From the NCBI GenBank assembly GCA_020052215.1, contig JAGVPN010000080.1, positions 1 to 9,589 on the forward strand: a stretch of 9,589 nucleotides of DNA, in the 5' to 3' direction. Under the pieces are notes generated by a model. That model saw nothing but the letters and a program-made list of their open reading frames with translations, was not told the DNA's origin and made no database searches. Of the stretch, positions 1 through 6,649 are shown piece by piece. How positions within the stretch are numbered: the stretch's first letter is position 1; every line of letters starts with the position of its first letter. The position numbers and the translations under genes are program-made. This DNA is from Syntrophobacterales bacterium. Its GTDB lineage: Bacteria; Desulfobacterota; Desulfobaccia; Desulfobaccales; 0-14-0-80-60-11.

Positions 1-576
1 CTGATGAAACTTCCGGATCAGGGCGGGGATGACGTGGGAGTCCAGCAGGTCAAAATTATCTCCCGGGCCGTAGAGATTGGTGGGCATCACCGAGATGAAA
101 CAGGCGCCGTACTGCCGGTTATAAGACTGACACATCTTGATGCCGGCGATCTTCGCCACCGCGTAGGGCTCATTGGTGGGTTCCAGCTTCCCGTCCAGAA
201 GATAGTCTTCTTTCATGGGCTGGGGACAGAGCCTGGGGTAGATGCAAGAACTCCCCAGGAACAGGAGCTTTTTGACATCATGGCGGTAGGCCTGATGAAT
301 AATATTGGCCTCAATCATCAGGTTGTCGTAAATAAACTCCGCCGGATAGGTGTCGTTGGCCCTGATCCCGCCCACCCGGGCGGCCGCCAGGAAGACGTAC
401 TCCGGGCCTTCCCGGTCAAAAAAGTCGGTCACCGCCGCCTGAGCCCGCAGGTCCAATTCCTGCAAGCTGCGGCCCACTAAGTTCTTAAACCCGGCGGCCT
501 GCAAGCGCCGCCAAATGGCGCCGCCCACCAGACCCTGGTGCCCGGCCACATAGATTTTTGCATCCCGTTCCAGCAT
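1..576 (-). CDS. fcl: GDP-L-fucose synthase (GDP-4-keto-6-deoxymannose 3,5-epimerase/4-reductase), 3' end outside window
   Basis: Second and last step of GDP-L-fucose synthesis in the cytoplasm: epimerises GDP-4-keto-6-deoxy-D-mannose at C3 and C5, then reduces it with NADPH. The frame is open from the ATG at 576 to base 1: 192 residues of a family that is usually about 310-320, so the C-terminal substrate-binding part is missing. Visible: a Rossmann GxxGxxG-type loop (GHQGLVGG, residues 12-19), SSCIYP at 109-114, YAVAK with Y138 and K142, and SHVIP with H181. From memory of the E. coli enzyme (S107, C109, Y136, K140, H179), all catalytic positions match with a constant shift of two. The start is supported by a GGGAGCGG stretch about ten bases upstream; a TGA lies in frame at 622-624. 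It follows gmd after 53 bp, the usual gmd-fcl pairing. No defect is seen in the visible part. Confidence 0.95.
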   Translation of the reverse strand, partial: MLERDAKIYVAGHQGLVGGAIWRRLQAAGFKNLVGRSLQELDLRAQAAVTDFFDREGPEYVFLAAARVGGIRANDTYPAEFIYDNLMIEANIIHQAYRHDVKKLLFLGSSCIYPRLCPQPMKEDYLLDGKLEPTNEPYAVAKIAGIKMCQSYNRQYGACFISVMPTNLYGPGDNFDLLDSHVIPALIRKFHQ

Positions 577-629
577 GCTTCTGATCCGCTCCCAATTATC
601 CGGCGACGCGAGGCCGCCTTCTCATCCGG

Positions 630-1700
630 CTAGAGCGGCGAGTCGGTCTCGCCCCGGGGGCCCAGGTGGTTTTCCTGCCGCAGGCGCTGGATCACGTCCT
701 GGCACTGGCGCAGATCGATCAGAGCCTGAAGATCGGCATCCACCATGAGGCGTACCAGTTCCTGGAAGCTGACCCGAGGCTGCCAGCCTAAAATGCGCCG
801 GGCCTTGCCGGCATCTCCCAATAAGCAGTCCACTTCCGTGGGCCGGAAGTACTTCGGGTCGATCTCGACGTATTCCCGCCAGTCCAGGTCGGCATGGGAA
901 AAGGCTTCTTCCAGGAACTCCCGGACCGAATGGGTCTCCCCGGTGGCGATCACCAGGTCTTCCGGGGTATCCTGCTGCAACATGAGCCACATGGCTTCCA
1001 CAAAGTCCGGGGCATAGCCCCAATCGCGCTTGGCCTCCAGGTTGCCCAGGTAGAGCTTCTTCTGCAAGCCGAACTTGATCCTGGCCACCGCCCGGGTAAT
1101 CTTGCGGGTCACAAAGGTCTCCCCCCGGCGGGGCGATTCGTGGTTGAACAGGATGCCGTTGACCGCGAAGATACCGTAGCCTTCCCGGTAGTTGCGCGTC
1201 ATCCAGTAGCCATAGAGCTTGGCCGCGGCATAGGGGCTCCGGGGGCACATGGGGGTCGCTTCATTCTGGGGCGGCGGGGAGTCGCCAAACAGTTCGCTGG
1301 AGGAGGCCTGGTAAAACCGGGTCTTAATGCCGCTGCGGCGGATGGCCTCCAGGAGTCGGATAACCCCCAGGCCGGTCACATCGCCGGTATATTCGGGTAT
1401 GTCGAAACTGACCCGTACATGGCTCTGAGCAGCCAGGTTATAGATTTCGTCCGGTTGGATATTGTAGATCAGATGGCTGAGCTGCCCGGAGTCGCTCAGG
1501 TCCCCATAATGAAGAAATAACCGGGCCCCCGCTTCATGAGGGTCCACGTACAGGTGGTCAATGCGCCTGGTATTGAAGGTGCTGGACCGGCGCACCAAAC
1601 CATGCACTTCATAACCCTTGGCCAGGAGGAACTCAGCCAGATAGCTGCCGTCCTGTCCGGTAATTCCGGTAACCAGCGCCTTTTTACCCCGACTCATCAT
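630..1700 (-). CDS. gmd: GDP-mannose 4,6-dehydratase
   Basis: Converts GDP-D-mannose to GDP-4-keto-6-deoxy-D-mannose, the committed step to GDP-L-fucose (and other GDP-deoxyhexoses); cytoplasmic, short-chain dehydrogenase/reductase family with bound NADP(H). 356 residues, close to the family norm of about 350-375. Visible motifs: [11 protein letters not shown] at 11-21 (nucleotide-binding GxxGxxG), RRSS at 37-40, AAQSHV at 90-95, SSSE at 133-136, the YxxxK pair Y157/K161, and the characteristic [15 protein letters not shown] at 186-200. The start has two adjacent ATGs (1700 and 1697); AGGGAG at 1705-1710 is 4 bases from the first and 7 from the second, so the second may be the real start, a one-codon difference. 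A charged, poorly conserved tail of about 25 residues ends the protein. It sits 55 bp after the WcaJ-like gene and directly before fcl, fixing the sugar nucleotide as GDP-fucose rather than GDP-rhamnose. Confidence 0.97.
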   Translation of the reverse strand: MMSRGKKALVTGITGQDGSYLAEFLLAKGYEVHGLVRRSSTFNTRRIDHLYVDPHEAGARLFLHYGDLSDSGQLSHLIYNIQPDEIYNLAAQSHVRVSFDIPEYTGDVTGLGVIRLLEAIRRSGIKTRFYQASSSELFGDSPPPQNEATPMCPRSPYAAAKLYGYWMTRNYREGYGIFAVNGILFNHESPRRGETFVTRKITRAVARIKFGLQKKLYLGNLEAKRDWGYAPDFVEAMWLMLQQDTPEDLVIATGETHSVREFLEEAFSHADLDWREYVEIDPKYFRPTEVDCLLGDAGKARRILGWQPRVSFQELVRLMVDADLQALIDLRQCQDVIQRLRQENHLGPRGETDSPL

Positions 1701-1704
1701 GAAA

Positions 1705-1710
1705 CTCCCT
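1705..1710 (-). promoter_or_regulatory. Ribosome binding site of gmd
   Basis: The minus strand reads AGGGAG, a good Shine-Dalgarno match, four bases from the ATG at 1700 and seven from the ATG at 1697. Spacing favours the second ATG. Confidence 0.6.
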
Positions 1711-1720
1711 TTAATCCCTT

Positions 1721-1750
1721 GATGCTTTTTAGCCTGCCTCCAGGCGCATC
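1721..1750 (-). repeat. Intercistronic hairpin between wcaJ-like gene and gmd
   Basis: Two nested stems are visible: gatgc (1721-1725) with gcatc (1746-1750), and gcctg (1732-1736) with caggc (1741-1745) around a four-base loop, with a six-base bulge on one side. No T-run follows in the minus direction, so this is not a standard terminator. It could affect mRNA processing or lower expression of the distal genes; that role is a guess. Confidence 0.35.
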
Positions 1751-1755
1751 CAACC

Positions 1756-3165
1756 TCAATAGGCGTGTCGGTCTTTAAAACCCCGAAGAATCGTCAGGAT
1801 GATGATCTTCAAATCGAACCACAAAGACCAGCGGCGCAGATAATCCAGGTCATATTCCACCCGCTTTTCCATCTTTTCCAGAATTTCCGTCTCGCCCCGC
1901 CAGCCGTTGATCTGGGCCCACCCGGTAAGGCCGGGACGAACCTTGTGCCGGAGCATATATCCCGGGATTAGCCGCCGATAATACTCATTATGCGCCACCG
2001 CATGGGGCCTGGGCCCCACTATGGACATGGAACCGTTGAGCACATTGAAAAACTGGGGCAGCTCATCCAGGCTGGTGCGCCGCAACCAGCCGCCGAAAGG
2101 AGTCACCCGGCTGTCGTCCCTGATCGTCTGGGGAATATACTGGCCGTCTTCACAGACTTTCATGGTGCGGAATTTATAGACCATGATCTCAGAACCATCC
2201 AGGCCATAGCGCCGTTGCCGGAAAATTATGGGGCCCGGAGACGTCAGCTTCACCCCCAGGGCAATCAGGACGAGCAGCGGGAACACCAGGATCAGAATCA
2301 GACTGGCCAGCACCAGGTCTTCGGTCCGCTTCAGCCAGCCGTTCACCCCGAAGAAGGGGGTTTCCCACAAAGCGATGAGCGGTATGCCTCTCAGATCGGT
2401 CAGGCTGGAGGAGAGCAGGGAGAAAATGAAGACGTCCGGCGCATAATAGACGGAGGCGGTGGTGTCCTGGAGGGATTCCACCACCTGGCGAAGGCGGCTT
2501 TCAGCCCGCAGGGGTAACGCCAGATAGACCATAACGACCTGCTGTTTCTGCACGAACCCGATCATGTCGTCCAGGGTGCCCAGCACCGGATAGTTGTGGT
2601 GATCCAGGTGGATTTCCCCCGTGACCCGGTCGTCGAAAAACCCCAGGAGGCGCATCCCCAGCCAGGGGGTGTCCACCACGTTTTTCGCCAGGCGGCGTCC
2701 CAGGTCCCCGGCCCCGGCAATCACCACGGTGCGGCTGTTGCGGCCCTGCTGCCGCAGCCACCGCAAGCCCCAGAAGACCTGCAGGCGCAACACCACCAGG
2801 GCCACAGGGACTATCACCATCCAGGTGAGGAGGACTTTCCGGGAAAAGTGCAAAGAGGTCTGGCTGACGTAACCCAGCATCATGAGGATGGCCACGATCA
2901 CCAGCCAGGCCAGAAAAACCTGGCGCACCAGGCGCATGAAATTGGCGCCGCGCCAGGGCTGATAGAGCTGGGTGGCCCGAAAAACCATAATGGTTAACAA
3001 AAAGGCGACCAGCCCCAGGACCTGGAAGATCAGGCGAAAGGATTCCCCGCAGATCCAGCAGATGAGAAACAGCACCAATACCACCACGACCCCGTCCAGG
3101 AGCCACTGCAACCGGGAGATGATCCAGCGGTACTCATCGAAAATGCCCTGGCGACGATCAATCAC
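1756..3165 (-). CDS. wcaJ: Undecaprenyl-phosphate hexose-1-phosphate transferase, WcaJ-like (initiating enzyme)
   Basis: Polyprenyl-phosphate hexose-1-phosphate transferase that starts repeat-unit assembly on undecaprenyl phosphate at the inner membrane; E. coli WcaJ uses UDP-glucose. Numbering from the TTG at 3171: hydrophobic segments at about 24-42, 48-66, 83-103 and 112-130; a Rossmann-like CoA-binding domain with GAGDLG at 153-158; then the catalytic domain with KRTEDL (281-286), a membrane helix at about 286-308, FRQRRYG (317-323), YKFRTM (332-337), the DE catalytic dyad D369-E370 in [17 protein letters not shown] (383-390) and [11 protein letters not shown] (410-420). About 470 residues, full length for the long WcaJ subfamily (E. 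coli 464). There is no ATG start. I prefer GTG at 3165 because AGGAG at 3174-3178 lies eight bases from it; the TTG at 3171 would be only two bases away. Glucose specificity is inferred, not shown. Confidence 0.92.
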   Translation of the reverse strand: MIDRRQGIFDEYRWIISRLQWLLDGVVVVLVLFLICWICGESFRLIFQVLGLVAFLLTIMVFRATQLYQPWRGANFMRLVRQVFLAWLVIVAILMMLGYVSQTSLHFSRKVLLTWMVIVPVALVVLRLQVFWGLRWLRQQGRNSRTVVIAGAGDLGRRLAKNVVDTPWLGMRLLGFFDDRVTGEIHLDHHNYPVLGTLDDMIGFVQKQQVVMVYLALPLRAESRLRQVVESLQDTTASVYYAPDVFIFSLLSSSLTDLRGIPLIALWETPFFGVNGWLKRTEDLVLASLILILVFPLLVLIALGVKLTSPGPIIFRQRRYGLDGSEIMVYKFRTMKVCEDGQYIPQTIRDDSRVTPFGGWLRRTSLDELPQFFNVLNGSMSIVGPRPHAVAHNEYYRRLIPGYMLRHKVRPGLTGWAQINGWRGETEILEKMEKRVEYDLDYLRRWSLWFDLKIIILTILRGFKDRHAY

Positions 3166-3173
3166 CTGCAACT

Positions 3174-3178
3174 CTCCT
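3174..3178 (-). promoter_or_regulatory. Ribosome binding site deciding the wcaJ-like start
   Basis: The minus strand reads AGGAG. The TTG at 3171-3169 is two bases away, too close; the in-frame GTG at 3165-3163 is eight bases away, near optimal. This argues for a GTG start and a protein two residues shorter than the longest reading. Confidence 0.65.
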
Positions 3179-3220
3179 GCTTGAGCCGGTCCTTGGCGAC
3201 ATGCGCCCCTGGGACCTGAC

Positions 3221-3236
3221 CCGGTGGTTCCACCGG
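3221..3236 (-). repeat. Perfect hairpin between wcaI-like and wcaJ-like genes
   Basis: ccggtgg (3221-3227) and ccaccgg (3230-3236) are exact inverted copies separated by two bases. A weaker outer pair, gggacc (3211-3216) and ggtccc (3257-3262), flanks it, so a larger fold is possible. There is no T-run in the minus direction, so a rho-independent terminator is unlikely; an mRNA-stability element within the operon is possible. Confidence 0.4.
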
Positions 3237-3248
3237 CGGCTATCCGGT

Positions 3249-4517
3249 TTAGATCCGGTCCCGGCCCGCATCTCGCCTGGCCTGATTAACCAGACCATAA
3301 AGCAAACGTTCCCATTCCGCCATAATTTTATCACGTCCCAACCAGGCTTCCGCAAATTGACGGGCCTTGAGCCCCATTTTTTTCCGGGCCTCATCATCTC
3401 GGGCCAGGTGGACGATGGCCCGGGCCAGGGCGCCGGCATCTTCCGGGGGTGTCAACCGGCCGGCCTGGGACTCCGTGGCGACCCTGCCCAATTCCGTCTC
3501 CTGGGTGGCCGTGGCAATAAATGGCCGCCCCGCCGCCAGAATGTTGCCCAGTTTGGAAGGCATAACCAGGTCTGAGGCCTGGTGCTTCTGGACTACCAGG
3601 TGGATGTCGGCCGCATTCAGCAGCAAAGGGAATCGGTCCCTCGATTGTATAGGTAAAAAGCTCACCGTCTCCAGGGCCAGACGTTGGGCCTGGTCCATCA
3701 GCCGTTGCCTGGCAGCCCCTTCCCCCACCAACACATACCGGAGACCTTGATTATAACGGGTAATGGCCGCCGCGTCCAGGATGACTTCCAGCCCCTGCTT
3801 TTCCCCCATATTCCCGGCATACAGGACCATGATTTCGTCGTTCAGCCCCAACTCCCGCCTCAAGGCATTCCGGCGTTCTCCGGGCTTGATATCCTCAAGG
3901 TCAGCCCAGTTGCGCAGGAGATGCACGCGTTCCGGCGGCGCCCCTTTATCCTGGATTCGCACCGCCATGGCCCGGGAAATGGTGGTCACCGCCTGGGACC
4001 GGGTGAAGAGAAAATGTTCCAGGCGCGTAAGGCAGGCGAAAAGGAGCGGCTGCCGGATGATCGCCAATTCCCGGGCGGCATCCAGCTGCAAATCCTGAAC
4101 GTGGAAGATCAAGGGGACCTTCTGATGCCGGGCCAGAAGACCCGGGATCAGCCCCGATTGCAGCAGGGGGCAGACCGCCAGGATGGCGTCCCAGGACCGC
4201 GCCCACAGGGTCGGCCACCAAGCCAGGCAACTGGCCCCGAAGGAGAGCTCGTGCAGCATCCGGCCTCTGCCGGTCACCCGGGTGGGGGTATAGAGGGGGG
4301 CACGCAGCACCTCCACTCCATCCAGCCATTCCCGCCGCCAGGCCGGCCGGCGGTAGGCGGCCGGCACCCGCCAGGCCGGATAGTAGGGGGGGGCGGCCAG
4401 GACGGTGACCGCGTGCCCCCTGGACCTCAGCCAGGCCCCCAACTCCCCGGTGTAACGCCCGATCCCGACAAACTCCGGGGCATAATTGATGCCGTGTATC
4501 AGGATACGCAGCGCCAC
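3249..4517 (-). CDS. wcaI: GT4-family glycosyltransferase, WcaI-like (possible fucosyltransferase)
   Basis: Cytoplasmic or membrane-associated glycosyltransferase of GT-B fold that adds a sugar to the lipid-linked repeat unit. 422 residues against about 407 for E. coli WcaI. Family-typical stretches: HGINYAPE (8-15), GIGRYTGEL (18-26), APPYYPAW (42-49), HVQDL (139-143), YAGNMGEKQGLE (233-244), VGEG (264-267) and MPSKLGNILAAGRPFIA (319-335), which takes the place of the usual GT4 EX7E region. E. coli WcaI is reported as the fucosyltransferase acting right after WcaJ; neighbouring wcaJ, gmd and fcl homologues fit, but the donor cannot be read from sequence. Start is GTG at 4517, supported by AAGGA at 4525-4529 seven bases upstream. 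It begins 10 bp after the methyltransferase stop, whose TAA overlaps this Shine-Dalgarno. A run of eight C lies in codons 42-44. Confidence 0.9.
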   Translation of the reverse strand: MALRILIHGINYAPEFVGIGRYTGELGAWLRSRGHAVTVLAAPPYYPAWRVPAAYRRPAWRREWLDGVEVLRAPLYTPTRVTGRGRMLHELSFGASCLAWWPTLWARSWDAILAVCPLLQSGLIPGLLARHQKVPLIFHVQDLQLDAARELAIIRQPLLFACLTRLEHFLFTRSQAVTTISRAMAVRIQDKGAPPERVHLLRNWADLEDIKPGERRNALRRELGLNDEIMVLYAGNMGEKQGLEVILDAAAITRYNQGLRYVLVGEGAARQRLMDQAQRLALETVSFLPIQSRDRFPLLLNAADIHLVVQKHQASDLVMPSKLGNILAAGRPFIATATQETELGRVATESQAGRLTPPEDAGALARAIVHLARDDEARKKMGLKARQFAEAWLGRDKIMAEWERLLYGLVNQARRDAGRDRI

Positions 4518-4524
4518 CGATTCA

Positions 4525-4529
4525 TCCTT
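4525..4529 (-). promoter_or_regulatory. Ribosome binding site of wcaI-like gene, overlapping upstream stop codon
   Basis: AAGGA on the minus strand, seven bases before the GTG start at 4517. Its first two A bases are the end of the TAA stop (4530-4528) of the methyltransferase gene, so terminating ribosomes sit on the next initiation site; translational coupling is likely. Confidence 0.6.
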
Positions 4530-5475
4530 ACCGGCCCCGGGCCGTGACCAGCAGGCAGTCCCCGGTCAGGCTCCGGTTGAGATGCCTGAACCAAGGCAAC
4601 ACCAGGGCTCGGGCGGCCAGCGTCAACCCTGCCGCCATGGGCGCCGACCGCATCACGCGGTTGGTCCGGCCCTTTCGGGCGCCCAGGCTGACACAGAGAG
4701 ATTGGGCCATCCAGAGAGCCGGGCTATAGGTATCGAGAGTCGATATCTCATAGCCGGCCTGCTGGAGGACCATTTGCAGGGTTGCCGGAGAAAAGTGCCA
4801 GAGGTGGAAGGGCACATGCCAGTTGACCCAGGCGCGCCCGAACACCCGGCGCCAGAGGCTGTCGGCGTTGGGGCAGGAAATCCAGATCTCGCCGGCCGGC
4901 CGCAGCAGAGGCCGCACCTCCGCCAGCATCTGCACCGGATCCCAGGCGTGCTCCAGGACGTTGGCCAGGACCACCACGTCGAAAGGCTCCTGGGGACGAA
5001 ACTGCCCCAGGGGCGCGGTGTGCACCCGGAAACCCCGCCGGCGGGCCAGGGCCGCGGCCGACTCGTTCAGCTCCAGGCCTTCCACCTGAAAGCCGTTGTC
5101 GGCGTACAGGCTCAAACCCCGCCCCTCATTGCACCCCACGTCCAGCAGCCTACCGGCCCCCCGGCGTCCATGAAAACCCATATCCCCGTCCCACGAGAGC
5201 CAGAGGCGATACAGGCCGGAATAGAAAAAGCGCTCCCTAAGGCCCCGGTAGGCGCTGTCTGGTCTTATCCCGGCGTTATAGAACCTCTCGTATAGCTCTT
5301 TGAGTTCACTTGCCGCGGGCCGGGGCCAGGTCTGCGAAAGGCCGCAGTGGGAGCACTCCACAATGTCAAAAACGCCGGGGCCCCCGAACCGGCCGTCAAA
5401 CAGCCCGTCCAGTCGAAGCCGGCACGTCTGACCGCAAATGCCGCAAGGCCGATGATGGTTTGGTGGCGCACCCAT
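4528..5475 (-). CDS. Class I SAM-dependent methyltransferase with N-terminal zinc ribbon
   Basis: Probably transfers a methyl group from S-adenosylmethionine to a sugar of the polysaccharide or its precursor; the acceptor is unknown. 315 residues. The N-terminus has two CxxC knuckles (C11/C14 and C41/C44), a putative zinc ribbon. The catalytic fold follows: LLDVGCNEG at 110-118 (motif I, SAM-binding), acidic E134 in GLELNE, VLANVLEH at 169-176, and a PNADSLWRRVFG...P.HLWHFSP region (202-230) typical of Methyltransf_23-type proteins. Similar Cys-rich N-termini occur in sugar C-methyltransferases, but O-methylation is equally possible. It is the first gene of the left block, after a 292-bp gap, and 10 bp before the wcaI-like gene. 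I see no Shine-Dalgarno before ATG 5475; TATAAT directly abuts it. No alternative in-frame start precedes the first CxxC, so the start is fairly firm. Confidence 0.88.
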   Translation of the reverse strand: MGAPPNHHRPCGICGQTCRLRLDGLFDGRFGGPGVFDIVECSHCGLSQTWPRPAASELKELYERFYNAGIRPDSAYRGLRERFFYSGLYRLWLSWDGDMGFHGRRGAGRLLDVGCNEGRGLSLYADNGFQVEGLELNESAAALARRRGFRVHTAPLGQFRPQEPFDVVVLANVLEHAWDPVQMLAEVRPLLRPAGEIWISCPNADSLWRRVFGRAWVNWHVPFHLWHFSPATLQMVLQQAGYEISTLDTYSPALWMAQSLCVSLGARKGRTNRVMRSAPMAAGLTLAARALVLPWFRHLNRSLTGDCLLVTARGR

Positions 5476-5545
5476 ATTATACCGTTTTCGGTTTTCAGTT
5501 TTCAGTCAAATATCATAAAAATTATAAGAGGTTATAGCTATAATT
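5476..5545 (-). promoter_or_regulatory. AT-rich upstream region of the left block, possible promoter
   Basis: Far more AT-rich than the flanking genes. It contains a perfect 12-bp palindrome ttatagctataa (5532-5543), flanking arms aattata (5520-5526) and tataatt (5539-5545), several TATAAT-like hexamers on the minus strand (5521-5526 and 5476-5481) and TTGACT at 5503-5508. No TATAAT has a good -35 at 16-18 bp: TTGACT to the nearest downstream TATAAT is 22 bp. A promoter is plausible by position and composition only. Confidence 0.3.
5484..5505. repeat. Three tandem GTTTTCR heptamers
   Basis: On the plus strand GTTTTCG (5484-5490), GTTTTCA (5491-5497) and GTTTTCA (5498-5504) are directly repeated, followed by another G. 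They end nine bases before the methyltransferase start codon on the minus strand. They could bind a regulator, vary in copy number, or be chance low complexity. Confidence 0.5.
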
Positions 5546-5618
5546 GGTCGCGTTTGACCGCGAACCCAGTATTAGTCGTAAATCCTGCGCTGACCGCAGC
5601 CCCTTCCTGGCCCTTAAT

Positions 5619-5746
5619 CTTTACCCACAAGTTTTTCTGACTGGTGGCACAGCCCTTCCAGGCTGTGCGAAAATCCTCGCACAGGCTAGAAAGCCTGTGC
5701 CACCAAAAACTTGTCGAATCAACCAATCCCGACTTGTGGTTAAAAG
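5619..5746. repeat. Compound inverted repeat, REPIN- or MITE-like, in the 292-bp gap
   Basis: Core: arms 5642-5670 and 5677-5705 are 29 bases each and complementary except at four positions, around a six-base loop aaatcc. Each arm is also a hairpin: gcacagcc/ggctgtgc (5647-5654 with 5661-5668) and gcacaggct/agcctgtgc (5679-5687 with 5692-5700). Outside the core, acaagtttt (5627-5635) pairs with aaaacttgt (5706-5714), and ctttacccacaagt (5619-5632) nearly pairs with acttgtggttaaaag (5732-5746). Two inverted copies of a palindromic unit are the layout of a REPIN. No coding sequence or transposase is present. No U-run follows the stem in either direction, so it is not a classical terminator, although it may shield mRNA ends. 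Confidence 0.7.
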
Positions 5747-5767
5747 TTAGTCCTGGCCCAGGGCGCC

Positions 5768-6649
5768 TCAGGCTGACCTATCCCGGTATTTTTGGGACAT
5801 GGGGGATTGGGGGTCGCGTAATTCTTCCAGCTTGAGACTGATCTGGTAGTCGTAAAAAGTGTGGAGCAGGCAGTAGCGAAACCCCATGCGCCCGTCTAAG
5901 AACCCCAGTTTGAGAACATACATCCAGAAAAATTTAATCAAGGCCCGGGCCGGCAGGTACCGGTAGGCGAGATTTTTTAAAAACCGCCGGCGGGCCGGCC
6001 CCCTATCCAGCAGGGCCGCAGGCAGCCCCCGGGGCTGGTCCGGCGCGGTCAGCGTCCGGTGGGCCTCCATGGCCTCCAGACTGGAGTAGACATTATGGCG
6101 GTCAAAATAGCGCTCGATCCCCTTGTAATCATAATGGATGAGCGGGTTTTGGAGATAGCCCGGGGTGCCCGTAAGCAGGATGTGCTCGTGGACCATCCGG
6201 GCTTCATAGCGCCCCCGCCCCCGCCGCAACAGCCGCAGGTTCCAGTCGGGGTACCAGCCGCCGTGCCTGATCCAGACGCCGGCAAACCAGTTCTGCCGGG
6301 CCAGATAATAACCGTGGTGTTGGGGCGAGCCGCTGACCAAGGCCGCAATCTCCCGGGCCAGATCCGGGGTCACCCGCTCATCGGCATCCACAATCAAAAT
6401 CCAGTCATGCTTAAAATCAAGGTGGTCCAGGGCCCAGTTTTTGTGGGCCGAGAAATTGTCAAACTCCCGGGACACCACCCGGGCGCCTCCCGCCAGGGCA
6501 ATATTGACGGTATGATCATCGCTGCAGGAATCCAGGACCACGCAGTCATCGGCCCAGGACACGCTCTTAAGGCAAGCGCCCAGGTTGCGTTCTTCATTCC
6601 TGGTGCAAATCAGCACCGATACCGGAGTCTTACGGTCGTCGTCGGTCAT
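5768..6649 (-). CDS. GT2-family glycosyltransferase (WaaE/KdtX-like)
   Basis: GT-A fold glycosyltransferase that adds a sugar from a nucleotide donor, acting on the cytoplasmic face of the inner membrane. 293 residues. Visible: SVLICTRNEERNL (11-23) at the N-terminal donor-binding strand, VVLDSCSDDHT (37-47), the metal-binding DxD as VDADERV (D88, D90), GGWYPDWNLRL (130-140), HEH at 154-156, and a basic, aromatic C-terminal part (FRYCLLHTFYDYQISLKLEE region, about 257-276) typical of the WaaE-like group of lipopolysaccharide-core and capsule enzymes. Sugar and linkage are not predictable. Its ATG (6649-6647) overlaps the TGA of the upstream GT4 gene (6648-6646) in an ATGA, with no clear Shine-Dalgarno, so translation is probably coupled. 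It is the last gene of the right block and is followed by the repeat-rich gap. Confidence 0.9.
   Translation of the reverse strand: MTDDDRKTPVSVLICTRNEERNLGACLKSVSWADDCVVLDSCSDDHTVNIALAGGARVVSREFDNFSAHKNWALDHLDFKHDWILIVDADERVTPDLAREIAALVSGSPQHHGYYLARQNWFAGVWIRHGGWYPDWNLRLLRRGRGRYEARMVHEHILLTGTPGYLQNPLIHYDYKGIERYFDRHNVYSSLEAMEAHRTLTAPDQPRGLPAALLDRGPARRRFLKNLAYRYLPARALIKFFWMYVLKLGFLDGRMGFRYCLLHTFYDYQISLKLEELRDPQSPMSQKYRDRSA

Noticed and set aside
4..480. Plus-strand open frame of 158 codons at the left edge
   Set aside because: Antisense to fcl, whose catalytic Ser, Cys, Tyr, Lys and His positions are all present on the minus strand.
622..1248. Minus-strand open frame of 208 codons overlapping gmd in another frame
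   Set aside because: The Gly/Pro/Arg-rich translation is a frame shadow of gmd; real gmd motifs are in the 630-1700 frame.
894..1520. Plus-strand open frame of 208 codons opposite gmd
   Set aside because: Fully antisense to a conserved gmd with all catalytic residues; the translation shows no recognisable motif.
3684..5295. Long plus-strand open frames (4486-5295, 269 codons; 3684-4547, 287 codons)
   Set aside because: They lie opposite the methyltransferase and WcaI-like genes, which carry clear family motifs. The plus-strand translations are rich in Pro, Gln, Gly, His and Arg with no domain pattern, as expected for antisense frames of GC-rich genes.
5627..5714. Rho-independent terminator formed by the large inverted repeat
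   Set aside because: The stem is strong but is followed by an A-rich or mixed stretch in both directions, not a T-run, so intrinsic termination is not supported.
5741..5762. Terminator after the GT2 gene (cctgg/ccagg stem with a TTTT about six bases on)
   Set aside because: The stem is only four to five base pairs and the T-run is short and displaced; too weak to call.
5538..5835. Small open frames through the 292-bp gap on both strands
   Set aside because: They run through the inverted repeat; translations have no motif, no good ribosome site, and partly reflect the repeat itself.
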